Assembly: GCF_004336805.1 (NCBI RefSeq)
Contig: NZ_SJXM01000001.1
Span: 310,001-374,000, forward strand
Source: Aeromicrobium sp. IC_218
GTDB taxonomy: Bacteria; Actinomycetota; Actinomycetes; Propionibacteriales; Nocardioidaceae
Length of the DNA stretch: 64,000 bases
Direction: 5' to 3'
In this document: positions 24,656 to 32,878 of the stretch, in pieces
Position numbering within the stretch: the first letter of the stretch is position 1
How the letters are laid out: every line of letters starts with the position of its first letter
The notes under the pieces: generated by a model
What the model saw: only the letters and a program-made list of their open reading frames with translations
Told to the model about the DNA's origin: nothing
Database searches by the model: none
Program-made: the position numbers and the translations under genes

Positions 24656-25987
24656 TCAGTGGCGCGGGGTCGGGACTGGGCCGAGCTCGATGAGCTCGAT
24701 CGGGCTGGAGCAACACCCGCCCGAGGCGTCCTCGTCGAAGCTCGCGGCGCCGCCGCACACGCCGGTCTCGGGAAGGACGAGCTCGACACGGGCCGCGGCG
24801 TCCTGGTCGCCGGCGATCGCAGCAGCAACCGATCGTGCTTGCTCGTAGCCGGTGAGGGCGAGGAACGAGGGCGCGCGTCCGTAGGACTTCATGCCGACGA
24901 GGAAGAAGCCCGGATCGGGCTGCGTGAGCTCGGCCGCTCCGTGCGGGTAGACCGTCCCGCAAGAGTGGACGTTCGGATCGATCAACGGCGCCAGTGCCGA
25001 CGGTGCCTGGAGGCGGGGGTCGAGGTCGAGCCGGACCTCGCTGAGGAACGTGAGGTCCGGGCGGAAGCCGGTCACGGCGATGACCCGGTCGACCTCGTCG
25101 ATGGACTGCCCGTCGGTGGAGGCGATCACCAGGCGTCCGTCCGCGCCGGTCGTGACCGACTCGGTGCGGAAGCCGGTCCGGGTGGCCACGGGTCCCTCGC
25201 CCACGGCTGCGCGGGCGCGCGTGCCCAGGGCGCCGCGCTCGCTCAGCTGGTCGTCCTCCCCGCCGCCGAAGGCGTCGCCCACCGAGGGACGACGCACGAT
25301 CCACGTCACTCGGGTGCCCGGCGCGCTGCGCGCCAGCCGGGTGAGCTCGACGAGGGCGGTCTTGGCCGAGGCGCCGGTTCCTGCCACGACGGTGTGCCGG
25401 CCGGCGTACAGCTGCGCGGTGGCCCCGTCGCGGAGGTCCGGCACCCGGTAGGCGATGCGGTCGGCGTGCGCCGACTCGCCGACGGCGGGCAGTCCGTCTC
25501 CGCCGAACGGGTTCGGCCCGCTCCAGGTGCCCGAGGCGTCGACCACCGTCCGAGCGCGGAGCCGGCTCTCACCCTCAGGGGTGCGGACGTGGACGACGAA
25601 CGGTGCGTCGTCGCGTCCGGAGTCGACCATGACGTCGCGGTCGAGCCTGGTCACGCCGACGACCTGGTGCCCGTACCGGACGGCGTCGCCGAGGGCGTCG
25701 GCGAGGGGCTGGAGGTACTGCTCGGCCCAGTCGCCCCCGGTGGGGAACGCCGTGAGCTCGGGTTCGATCCAGCCGGCCTCGGTCAGAAGGGTGCGCGCCG
25801 CCGGGTCGACGAGCTCGGACCACGGCGAGAACAGGCGGACGTGGGACCACTCGCGCACCGCAGCGCCGGCACGTTCTCCGCGCTCGAGGACGAGGACGTC
25901 GAGTCCGCGACCTCGCAGGTGGGCGGCGGTCGCCAGGCCGATCGGGCCGGCGCCGATGACGACGACGGGCAGAGGCAGGTCAGGCAT
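24656..25987 (-). CDS. FAD-dependent oxidoreductase of the ars operon (ArsO-like) with Cys-rich tail
   Basis: This is a 443-residue flavoprotein monooxygenase-like enzyme. It has the FAD site VVVIGAGPIGLATAAHLRGRG at the N-terminus, a second Rossmann motif VVAGTGASAKTALVEL, and the late ATGYEQAR-like LTGYEQARSV. The C-terminus has an unusual Cys cluster (GVCGG and GGCCSS, about residues 416-430) that could bind As(III). It overlaps arsC by 8 bp with AGGAGG upstream. Flavin monooxygenases are known in ars clusters; the substrate here is unproven. Confidence 0.78.
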   Translation of the reverse strand: MPDLPLPVVVIGAGPIGLATAAHLRGRGLDVLVLERGERAGAAVREWSHVRLFSPWSELVDPAARTLLTEAGWIEPELTAFPTGGDWAEQYLQPLADALGDAVRYGHQVVGVTRLDRDVMVDSGRDDAPFVVHVRTPEGESRLRARTVVDASGTWSGPNPFGGDGLPAVGESAHADRIAYRVPDLRDGATAQLYAGRHTVVAGTGASAKTALVELTRLARSAPGTRVTWIVRRPSVGDAFGGGEDDQLSERGALGTRARAAVGEGPVATRTGFRTESVTTGADGRLVIASTDGQSIDEVDRVIAVTGFRPDLTFLSEVRLDLDPRLQAPSALAPLIDPNVHSCGTVYPHGAAELTQPDPGFFLVGMKSYGRAPSFLALTGYEQARSVAAAIAGDQDAAARVELVLPETGVCGGAASFDEDASGGCCSSPIELIELGPVPTPRH

Positions 25988-26396
25988 CTCGGTCCTCCTG
26001 GGGGTCGAGGGAGGTGATGAGGGACTGGACGCGGGCGTGGATCTCGTCGCGGACCGTGCGGACGACCTCGATGCCCTGTCCGGCGGGGTCGGTGAGGACC
26101 CAGTCCTCATAGCGCTTGCCGGGGAAGTAGGGGCACTCGTCGCCGCAGCCCATCGTGATGACGACGTCCGACTCGCGGACCGCGTCGTCGGTCAGCTTCT
26201 TGGGCTGCTCGCCGGCGATGTCGATCCCGTGCTCGGCCATCGCGGCGACGGCGACGGGGTTGACCTGGTCGCCAGGCATCGAGCCGGCGCTGCGCACGTC
26301 GATGCGGTCGCCGGCGAGGTGCTGCAGGTATCCGGCTGCCATCTGGGAACGTCCGGCGTTGTGCACACAGACGAACAGGACGGTGGGCTTGGTCAT
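25980..26396 (-). CDS. arsC: Arsenate reductase, low-molecular-weight phosphatase type
   Basis: This is a 138-residue LMW-PTP-fold protein with the P-loop FVCVHNAGRSQMAAG (catalytic Cys near residue 10), VVITMGCGDECPYFPGKRYEDW with the redox Cys residues, and the general acid Asp in LTDPAG. It reduces arsenate to arsenite with mycothiol or thioredoxin as electron donor in relatives. It overlaps the ACR3 gene by ATGA and the oxidoreductase by 8 bp. Confidence 0.94.
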   Translation of the reverse strand: MTKPTVLFVCVHNAGRSQMAAGYLQHLAGDRIDVRSAGSMPGDQVNPVAVAAMAEHGIDIAGEQPKKLTDDAVRESDVVITMGCGDECPYFPGKRYEDWVLTDPAGQGIEVVRTVRDEIHARVQSLITSLDPQEDRDA

Positions 26397-27481
26397 CGGG
26401 TCTCCTGGTCCGAGGCGGTGGGGAAGTAGCGGCGTGCCCAGAGGGCGACGTAGACCAGGCCAACCAGCGCGGGCACCTCGATGAGCGGGCCGATCACCCC
26501 GGCGAGCGCCTGGCCGGAGGTGACACCGAACGTGCCGAGCGCCACGGCGATGGCCAGCTCGAAGTTGTTGCCGGCCGCGGTGAACGCGAGCGTCGCCGTC
26601 CGGTCGTAAGGCAGCTCGAGTGCGCGTCCGCTGACCATGCCTATGCCGAACATCAGCGCGAAGTAGGCGAGCAGTGGCAAGGCGACGCGGACGACGTCGA
26701 GCGGTTGGTCGAGGATGCGGTCGCCCTGCAGCGCGAACAGCAGCACGATCGTGAACAGCAGCCCATACAGGGCCCACGGACCCAGTCGGGGGAGCAGGAC
26801 GGTCTCGTACCAGTCGCGTCCGCGGGCGCGTTCGCCCAGCCGCCGCGTCGCGTAGCCGGCCACCAGCGGGATGCCCAGGAAGACCAGGACGCTGGCGGTG
26901 ATGGCACCCACCGAGAACGACGCGCTGGTCGTCTCCAGGCCCAGCCAGCCGGGCAGCGTCTGCAGGTAGAACCAGCCGAGCGCGGCGAACGCGACGACCT
27001 GGAACACGGAGTTGATCGCGACCAGCACGGCGGCCGCCTCGCGGTCGCCGCAGGCCAGGTCGTTCCAGATCAGCACCATGGCGATGCAGCGGGCCAGACC
27101 CACGATCACCAGGCCTGTGCGGTACTCCGGCAGGTCCGGAAGCATCAGCCACGCGAGCGCGAACATGAGCGCCGGTCCGACGAGCCAGTTCAAGGCCAGC
27201 GAGGCACCGAGGAGCCGGCGGTCGGAGGTCACGCGACTCAGCTCGTCGTACCGGACCCGCGCAAGGACCGGGTACATCATCACCAGCAGCCCGACGGCGA
27301 TGGGCACGGAGACCGAACCGATCTTCACGCTGTCCAACGCGTCAGCCAGACCCGGCACGACGGCGCCCAGTGCCAGACCCGCGACCATCGCGACGCCGAT
27401 CCATGCCGGCAGGTACCTGTCCAGCGTCGAGAGCCGAGCCCGGACGGGGTCGGCGGGACGGAGATCGGCGGCGGTGTCCAT
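26393..27481 (-). CDS. acr3: Arsenite efflux transporter ACR3
   Basis: This is a 362-residue membrane protein with ten predicted segments. The ACR3 signatures are LARCIAMVLIWNDLACGDREAAAVLVAINSVFQ (with the Cys needed for As(III) transport) and TAAGNNFELAIAVALGTFG. It exports the arsenite made by ArsC. The ATG at 27481 has AGGAG upstream. It is the first gene of acr3-arsC-oxidoreductase, divergent from arsR. Confidence 0.95.
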   Translation of the reverse strand: MDTAADLRPADPVRARLSTLDRYLPAWIGVAMVAGLALGAVVPGLADALDSVKIGSVSVPIAVGLLVMMYPVLARVRYDELSRVTSDRRLLGASLALNWLVGPALMFALAWLMLPDLPEYRTGLVIVGLARCIAMVLIWNDLACGDREAAAVLVAINSVFQVVAFAALGWFYLQTLPGWLGLETTSASFSVGAITASVLVFLGIPLVAGYATRRLGERARGRDWYETVLLPRLGPWALYGLLFTIVLLFALQGDRILDQPLDVVRVALPLLAYFALMFGIGMVSGRALELPYDRTATLAFTAAGNNFELAIAVALGTFGVTSGQALAGVIGPLIEVPALVGLVYVALWARRYFPTASDQETR

Positions 27482-27495
27482 CAGGCTCCTGTTCC

Positions 27496-27546
27496 ATCGA
27501 AGAAGTTCGATGAGCGGGACGATAGCAAGGCATCGAAGAATGTCAA
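27496..27546. promoter_or_regulatory. acr3 promoter with ArsR operators
   Basis: On the minus strand TTGACA (27541-27546) and TATCGT (27519-27524) form a -35/-10 pair with 16-bp spacing. ATCGAAGAAGTTCGAT (27496-27511) is an inverted repeat with perfect 6-bp arms, and a partial copy ATCGAAGAATG lies inside the spacer (27532-27542). The arrangement fits ArsR repression of acr3. On the plus strand TATCGT at 27556-27561 lies 6 nt before the arsR ATG, suggesting leaderless arsR mRNA. Confidence 0.75.
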
Positions 27547-27567
27547 TGTCTCGGGTATCGTGACGGC

Positions 27568-27918
27568 ATGACCACGACGGTGAACGCCACGGACGCATGC
27601 TGTACTCCGGGCGCTGCGTCCTTCCTGGACGACGCGAACGCTCAGCGGGCGGCTGCGCAGTTCAAGGCGCTGGCCGACCCGACGCGGTTGAAGCTCCTGT
27701 CCATCGTCGCGGCCCAGGAGTCAGCAGAGGCGTGCGTCTGTGACCTGACCGAGCCGGTCGGTCTGTCGCAGCCGACCGTCTCCCACCACCTCAAGATCCT
27801 CGTCGAGGCGGGTCTGCTCACGCGCAGCAAGCGCGGTGTCTGGTCGTACTACGCGCTCGTCCCGGGCTCGGCCGACGCGCTCGCGACGTCCCTCCGCACG
27901 GTCCTCCGGGAGGGCTGA
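27568..27918 (+). CDS. arsR: ArsR-family arsenite-responsive repressor
   Basis: This is a 116-residue winged-helix protein: FKALADPTRLKLLSIV, then CVCDLTEPVGLSQPTVSHHLKILVEAGLL. The As(III) site is ACVCDLT in helix 3. An extra N-terminal pair, DACCTP, matches actinobacterial ArsR proteins that recruit N-terminal cysteines. It is transcribed divergently from acr3-arsC, with palindromic operators between. Confidence 0.93.
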   Translation: MTTTVNATDACCTPGAASFLDDANAQRAAAQFKALADPTRLKLLSIVAAQESAEACVCDLTEPVGLSQPTVSHHLKILVEAGLLTRSKRGVWSYYALVPGSADALATSLRTVLREG

Positions 27919-27987
27919 GCGACCGCGACTGTGCGAAGCGGCTAGGCGGTGAGCAGGTCCTACCGGGTCGGCCTCCCGAGAACAGCA

Positions 27988-28022
27988 CGAGGGCCCGCCG
28001 GCGCGAAGCCGGCGGGCCCTCG
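27988..28022. terminator. Strong bidirectional hairpin terminator
   Basis: CGAGGGCCCGCCGGC (27988-28002) pairs perfectly over 15 bp with the segment at 28008-28022 around the loop GCGAA. It lies 69 nt after the arsR stop and 14 nt after the end of the convergent MHS transporter gene, so it can serve both. Confidence 0.88.
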
Positions 28023-28036
28023 AGGGACGGCGCTCG

Positions 28037-29365
28037 TCAGCGTCCGGCGAGCGCCTCGTCCGCCCGGTCGCGCGACGGCTTGGCGCCGAGCTCGGCCGTG
28101 GGGACGTCCTTGGTCTCGCGCGCGGTCAGCGCGGCGATCGACGCGACGATCGCGATGACGGCGGTGAACCCGGCGGTGACCGTCCAGCCGCCCTCCTCGA
28201 CGCCGCCGAGCGCGGTGACGATCGTCGGTGCGAAGCCGGCCATGAGGAAGCCGAGCTGGGTGCCGATCGCCAGACCCGAGAAGCGGACGCGGGCGTCGAA
28301 CATCTCGGCGTAGAACGACGGCCAGACCGCGTTCGCCGCCGCGTAGCCGCACGAGAACGTCAGCACCGCGAGGGCGAAGATCAGCAGCTCGTTGTCCTGG
28401 CTCATCGAGAGCAGGTAGAAGGGCATGAGCACCGCGCTGGAGAGCGCGCCGTAGACGAACACCGGCTTGCGGCCGATGCGGTCGGCGAGCATGCCGAACA
28501 GCGGCTGGGTGCCGAGCGCGACGACGTTGGCGGCCACGACCAGCCACAGGGTGATCGACTCGTCGACGCCGACCTCCTTGCCGTACGCGATGGCCAGGTT
28601 GCCGAACACGGTCGAGATGGCGGCGATGAACGCGCAGCAGATCACGCGCAGCACGTCGGCCCAGTGGTGCTGCAGCAGGTCGAGCAGCGGGATGCGCGCG
28701 ACGTCGCCGGACGCCTTCTTGGCCGCGAACTCCGGCGGCTCGTGCAGGCTGCGGCGGATGAAGAAGGCCACGATGACCACGAGCGCGCTGAACCAGAACG
28801 GGATGCGCCAGCCCCAGCTGTACTTGATGTCGTCGGGCAGGGAGACGACCGGGATGAACACCAGCGCGGCGAGGATCTGCCCGCCCTGGGTGCCGGTCAG
28901 CGTCCAGGACGTGAAGAACGAGCGCCGGTCGTCCGGGGCGTGCTCCAGCGTCAGCGAGCTGGCGCCGGCCTGCTCCCCGGCGGCCGACAGGCCCTGCATC
29001 AGGCGGCACAGCACGAGCAGCACCGGGGCGGCCCAGCCGATCGCGTCGAAGCTGGGCAGGCAGCCGATCAGGAAGGTCGACAGGCCCATGAGCACGAGGG
29101 TGAACATGAGCACCTTCTGGCGTCCGACCCGGTCGCCGAAGTGGCCCAGGATGACGGCGCCGAAGGGCCGGGCGACGTAGGCGAAGCCGAACGTCGCGAA
29201 CGACATGACGAGCGCGGAGGCGTCGTCGTCGGGGAAGAACACGTGCGGGAAGATCAGCGCCGCGGCGGAGCCGAAGACGAAGAAGTCGTAGTACTCCACG
29301 GCGCTGCCCATGAAGCTGGCGAGCGCCGCCTTCTTCGGGGTCTTGGACGCATCGATGGCCTGCAT
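28037..29365 (-). CDS. Metabolite:H+ symporter (MHS) family MFS transporter, probable shikimate/quinate uptake
   Basis: This is a 442-residue MFS protein with twelve segments. MHS features are SFMGSAVEYYDFFVFGSAAALIFP at the N-terminus, GHFGDRVGRQKVL, and GEQAGASSLTLEHAPDDRRSFFTSW between segments 4 and 5. ShiA (shikimate) and related organic-acid importers belong here. It is 13 nt downstream of a quinate/shikimate dehydrogenase in one operon, which supports the substrate call. Confidence 0.87.
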   Translation of the reverse strand: MQAIDASKTPKKAALASFMGSAVEYYDFFVFGSAAALIFPHVFFPDDDASALVMSFATFGFAYVARPFGAVILGHFGDRVGRQKVLMFTLVLMGLSTFLIGCLPSFDAIGWAAPVLLVLCRLMQGLSAAGEQAGASSLTLEHAPDDRRSFFTSWTLTGTQGGQILAALVFIPVVSLPDDIKYSWGWRIPFWFSALVVIVAFFIRRSLHEPPEFAAKKASGDVARIPLLDLLQHHWADVLRVICCAFIAAISTVFGNLAIAYGKEVGVDESITLWLVVAANVVALGTQPLFGMLADRIGRKPVFVYGALSSAVLMPFYLLSMSQDNELLIFALAVLTFSCGYAAANAVWPSFYAEMFDARVRFSGLAIGTQLGFLMAGFAPTIVTALGGVEEGGWTVTAGFTAVIAIVASIAALTARETKDVPTAELGAKPSRDRADEALAGR

Positions 29366-29378
29366 CGGGGCTCCTTGC

Positions 29379-30248
29379 TCAGGATCGGGGCTCGTCGGCC
29401 GCGAGGACGCGGAAGTGACGGAGCATGCGGTCGGGGTCGGGCTCGACGCCCGTGACGAGACGGAAGGCGTCGATGGCCTGGTGGACCGCCATGTGGCCTC
29501 CGTCGAGGGTGCGGCAGCCCGCGGCCCGGGCCGCGGTCAGCAGCTCGGTCTCCAGCGGGCGGTACACGATGTCGGCGACCCAGAGCCCCGGGTGGAGGAG
29601 TCGGTCGTCGAGGGGGAGGCCGGGGTGGTCGGCCATGCCGGTGGGCGTGCAGTGCACGAGCCCGGACGCGTCGGGGAGCAGCGCCGGGAGCTTTTCGGGG
29701 CGGGCGGCGCTGACGCGGGCGTCGGGGTGGCGGGCGGCGAGGTCGCCGGCCAGGTGCTGGGCGCGGGCGTCGTCGACGTCGACCACGGTCAGGTGCGTGG
29801 TGCCGAGCCCGAGCAGGGCGTCGGCCACGGCGCTGCCCGCACCGCCGGCGCCGAGCAGGACGACGTCCTTGGTGGACGCGTCGGGCAGGCCGGTGGTGAA
29901 GGCGGTGGCGAAGCCGGTGACGTCGGTGTTGTGGCCGATCGCGCGGCCGTCGCGCAGCAGGACGGTGTTGACCGCACCCAGCGCGGCGGCGCGGGGGTCG
30001 ACCACGTCCAGGTGCGGCAGCACCAGCTGCTTGCACGGGTGGGTGACGTTGAACGCGTCGTAGCCGAGCCGGCGTCCCTGCTCCAGCAGGTCACCCACCG
30101 CCTCGGCCGGCAGGCCCAGGGCGGGGAGGTCGATCGTCCGGTACACGTACGTCAGACCGAGGGCCCGTGCCTCGGCCATGTGCAGCGGCGGCGTGAGGGA
30201 CGGCCCGACGCCGGCGCCGATGAGGCCGACGAGGAACGGGTGGGACAT
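29379..30248 (-). CDS. qsuD: Quinate/shikimate dehydrogenase (QsuD-like), paralogue 2
   Basis: This is a 289-residue AroE-superfamily enzyme parallel to the one at 11616-12485. It has GPSLTPPLHMAEARALGL, the catalytic Lys motif NVTHPCKQLV (a Cys replaces the usual aromatic before Lys), HNTDVTGF, the nucleotide site GAGGAGSAVA, and the end DGGHMAVHQAIDAFRLVTG. It resembles C. glutamicum QsuD closely. The promoter region carries the 22-bp operator shared with the QsuB-type gene. The MHS transporter gene follows. Confidence 0.88.
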   Translation of the reverse strand: MSHPFLVGLIGAGVGPSLTPPLHMAEARALGLTYVYRTIDLPALGLPAEAVGDLLEQGRRLGYDAFNVTHPCKQLVLPHLDVVDPRAAALGAVNTVLLRDGRAIGHNTDVTGFATAFTTGLPDASTKDVVLLGAGGAGSAVADALLGLGTTHLTVVDVDDARAQHLAGDLAARHPDARVSAARPEKLPALLPDASGLVHCTPTGMADHPGLPLDDRLLHPGLWVADIVYRPLETELLTAARAAGCRTLDGGHMAVHQAIDAFRLVTGVEPDPDRMLRHFRVLAADEPRS

Positions 30249-30263
30249 GGACGCTCCGGATCT

Positions 30264-30285
30264 ATGTACTAACTGGTACGTCCGT
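30264..30285. promoter_or_regulatory. Shared operator, copy 1 (upstream of qsuD-like gene)
   Basis: ATGTAC, a 3-bp variable part (TAA) and CTGGTACGTCCGT make a 22-bp site 15 nt upstream of the dehydrogenase start. It matches 20 of 22 positions of the reverse complement of the site at 31041-31062. GTAC half-sites 6 bp apart give a palindromic core. It is probably bound by the TetR-type regulator encoded at 30340-30987. Confidence 0.75.
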
Positions 30286-30339
30286 GAAGTAGATCACGCC
30301 CCTCGAAGGACGTGTCAAGCGGGGAGCGGGGCGACCGGG

Positions 30340-30987
30340 TCAGCCGCGGGCGCCGGCGGTGAGCCAGGAGACGACGACCTCGCCGATCATCGAGCGCAGG
30401 TGCTGCTGCTCGTCCGGAGCCTGCAGGTCGCGGCCGAACAGGTGCCCGAACGTGTGCTGGTTGGCGACCTGGAAGACGCAGTAGGCGCTGATGACCAGGT
30501 GCACGTCGACCGCGTCGACGCCCTCGCGGAAGACGCCCTTCTCGCGGCCGCGCTCGAGCAGGTCCTCGAGCAGCGCGACGGCCGGGTTGCCCAGCTCGCG
30601 CAGCGAGTCGATCTGCTGCATGAACGAGCCGTGGTGGATGTTCTCGATCGACACCAGCCGGATGAACGCGGGGTTCGCGTTGTGGTGGTCGTAGGTCAGC
30701 TCGGCCAGGCGGCGGACGGCGTCGACCGGCTCGAGGTCGCCGACGTGGAGCTCCTGCTCGGCGCGCCGGATGCCCAGGTACGCGTCCTCCAGGACGGCCC
30801 GGTACAGGCCCTCCTTGCCGCCGAAGTAGTAGTAGATCATCCGCTTCGTGGTGCTGGTGCGCTCGGCGATCTCGTCGACCCGGGCGCCGGAGTAGCCGGC
30901 CTCGGCGAACACCTCGGTCGCCACGCGCAGCAGCTCGGCGCGGGTGCGCTCTGCGTCGCGCTGGCGCTCGGGCCTGGTCTCGGTCAC
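30340..30987 (-). CDS. TetR-family regulator of the quinate/shikimate genes
   Basis: This is a 215-residue TetR protein with the N-terminal HTH LLRVATEVFAEAGYSGARVDEIAERTSTTKRMIYYYFGGKEGLYRAVLE and an all-helical ligand domain. The GTG at 30987 gives a short natural N-terminus. It lies between the qsuD-like gene and the divergent qsuB-like gene, and both neighbours carry the same 22-bp operator at their promoters. The ligand is likely a pathway intermediate (inferred). Confidence 0.88.
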   Translation of the reverse strand: MTETRPERQRDAERTRAELLRVATEVFAEAGYSGARVDEIAERTSTTKRMIYYYFGGKEGLYRAVLEDAYLGIRRAEQELHVGDLEPVDAVRRLAELTYDHHNANPAFIRLVSIENIHHGSFMQQIDSLRELGNPAVALLEDLLERGREKGVFREGVDAVDVHLVISAYCVFQVANQHTFGHLFGRDLQAPDEQQHLRSMIGEVVVSWLTAGARG

Positions 30988-31040
30988 GCCGCCGAGCCTA
31001 GTGGTCGCGAGCCCGCCCCGGGTGGGTGACGGGGCTGACA

Positions 31041-31062
31041 ACGGACGTACCAGGTCGTACAT
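31041..31062. promoter_or_regulatory. Shared operator, copy 2 (upstream of qsuB-like gene)
   Basis: ACGGACGTACCAG, a 3-bp variable part (GTC) and GTACAT form the inverse of the site at 30264-30285, with 20 of 22 matches. It lies 25 nt upstream of the QsuB-type start and 53 nt from the start of the divergent tetR-type gene. It is therefore well placed to control both. Confidence 0.75.
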
Positions 31063-31087
31063 TGAGGCCCGGACGGAAGGAGTCCTC

Positions 31088-32875
31088 ATGCGCACCTCGG
31101 TGGCCACGGTCTGCCTCAGCGGGAGTCTCGTCGACAAGATGCACGCCTGCGCGGACGCCGGGTTCGACGGCATCGAGGTCTTCGAGCCCGACCTCGTCGC
31201 GAGCGACCACTCGCCCGAGGAGGTCCGCGCGCTGGCCGACCGGCTCGGCCTGACGCTCGACCTGTTCCAGCCGTTCCGCGACTTCGAGGGCGTCACCGAG
31301 GAGCTGCTCGAGGACAACCTGCGCCGCGCCGAGGCCAAGTTCGCGCTCATGAAGCGGCTCGGCATGGACACCGTGCTGGTGTGCTCGAACGTGGCCACCG
31401 CGACGATCGACTCCGACGAGGTGAGCGCCGCCCAGCTGCGCCGGCTCGGCGGCCTGGCCGAGCGGTACGACGTCCGCATCGCCTTCGAGGCGCTCGCGTG
31501 GGGCCGGTTCGTGGACGACTACCGGCGGGCCTGGCGCATCGTCGAGCTGGCCGACCACCCGCGCGTGGGCGTGTGCCTGGACTCCTTCCACATCCTGTCG
31601 CGCGGGCACGACCCGAGCGACATCGAGAAGATCCCCGGCGACAAGATCTTCTTCCTCCAGCTCGCCGACGCCCCCGCGCTGTCGATGGACGTGCTGTCGT
31701 GGTCGCGCCACCACCGCCTGTTCCCGGGGGAGGGGTCCTTCGACCTGGCCGGGTTCCTGGCCCGTGTGCTGCGCGCCGGCTACACCGGCCCGCTGTCGCT
31801 CGAGGTCTTCAACGACACGTTCCGCCAGACCGACGTCCGGCGAACCGCCCGTCACGCGCTGCGCTCGCTGGTCTGGCTCGAGGATGCCGCCGGTCGCCTG
31901 GTCGAGGGCCGGGACGACCTGCACCGGCTGCCCCGGACGTCCGCGCCCCAGGGCTACGACTTCGTCGAGGTGAAGGCCGAGGACACCGCCGACGTGGAGG
32001 TGCTGCTCGGCCAGCTCGGCTTCACCTTCCGCGGGCGGCACCGCACCAAGCCGGTGCGGCTGTGGTCGGCCGGCGACGCGCGGGTCGTGCTCAACGAGCA
32101 GCAGGCCCGCGACCAGCGTCCGCACCTGGCCGCGGTCGGCCTGGCGGTCGACGACCCGGTCACGACGGCCGAGCGGGCGCACGTCCTCATGGCGCCGGCG
32201 GTGCACCGGCGCACGTACGCCTCCGAGGTGCCGCTGCAGGCCTTCACCGCGCCCGACGGCACCGAGGTGTTCCTCGGCGAGGCTGCCGGCGGCGAGCCGG
32301 ACTGGGTCGCCGAGTTCGAGGGCGGCGACGCCGCTGCGCCCAGCCCGATCACGCGGGTCGACCACGTCAACCTCGCCCAGCCCTGGGCCGACTTCGACGA
32401 GGCGGTGCTGTTCTACACGTCCGTGCTCGGCCTGGACGCCGGATCGGGCACCGAGGTCGCCGGACCGCAGGGGCTCGTGCGCAGCCAGGTGATGCGGACG
32501 CCGGACGGCTCGGTGCGCATCCCGCTCAACGTCGCCCCGCTCGGCTCGACCGACTACGCGCAGCACGTGGCGTTCGCGTGCGACGACGTCGTCGCCGTGG
32601 CCCGCCGGGCCCGCGAGGCCGGCATGTCGTTCCTGCCGGTGCCGCGCAACTACTACGACGACCTCGCCGCGCGGTACGGCCTGCCCGACGAGGTCGTGGA
32701 CGAGCTGCGTGACCTCGACCTGCTCTACGAGCGTGACGAGCACGGCGCGTTCGTGCACTTCTACACGCGCACGTCCGGCCAGGTGTTCCTAGAGGTCGTC
32801 GAGCGGCGGGACGGCTACGACGGCTACGGCGCGACCAACGCGCCGATCCGGCTCGCGGCCCAGCAGCGCGCCTAG
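31088..32875 (+). CDS. qsuB: 3-dehydroshikimate dehydratase (QsuB type) fused to a dioxygenase-like VOC domain
   Basis: This is a 595-residue enzyme. Residues about 1-270 are a TIM barrel with metal ligands in IAFEALAWG (E134), VCLDSFHIL (D165), FFLQLADA (Q191) and LSLEVFND (E239), the same positions as in characterised bacterial QsuB. The C-terminal half carries two hydroxyphenylpyruvate-dioxygenase-like VOC modules (DHVNLAQPWADFDEAVLFY). It converts 3-dehydroshikimate to protocatechuate, the substrate of PcaGH encoded 8 kb away. The RBS is GGAAGGAG before ATG 31088. Confidence 0.93.
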   Translation: MRTSVATVCLSGSLVDKMHACADAGFDGIEVFEPDLVASDHSPEEVRALADRLGLTLDLFQPFRDFEGVTEELLEDNLRRAEAKFALMKRLGMDTVLVCSNVATATIDSDEVSAAQLRRLGGLAERYDVRIAFEALAWGRFVDDYRRAWRIVELADHPRVGVCLDSFHILSRGHDPSDIEKIPGDKIFFLQLADAPALSMDVLSWSRHHRLFPGEGSFDLAGFLARVLRAGYTGPLSLEVFNDTFRQTDVRRTARHALRSLVWLEDAAGRLVEGRDDLHRLPRTSAPQGYDFVEVKAEDTADVEVLLGQLGFTFRGRHRTKPVRLWSAGDARVVLNEQQARDQRPHLAAVGLAVDDPVTTAERAHVLMAPAVHRRTYASEVPLQAFTAPDGTEVFLGEAAGGEPDWVAEFEGGDAAAPSPITRVDHVNLAQPWADFDEAVLFYTSVLGLDAGSGTEVAGPQGLVRSQVMRTPDGSVRIPLNVAPLGSTDYAQHVAFACDDVVAVARRAREAGMSFLPVPRNYYDDLAARYGLPDEVVDELRDLDLLYERDEHGAFVHFYTRTSGQVFLEVVERRDGYDGYGATNAPIRLAAQQRA

Positions 32876-32878
32876 CCC

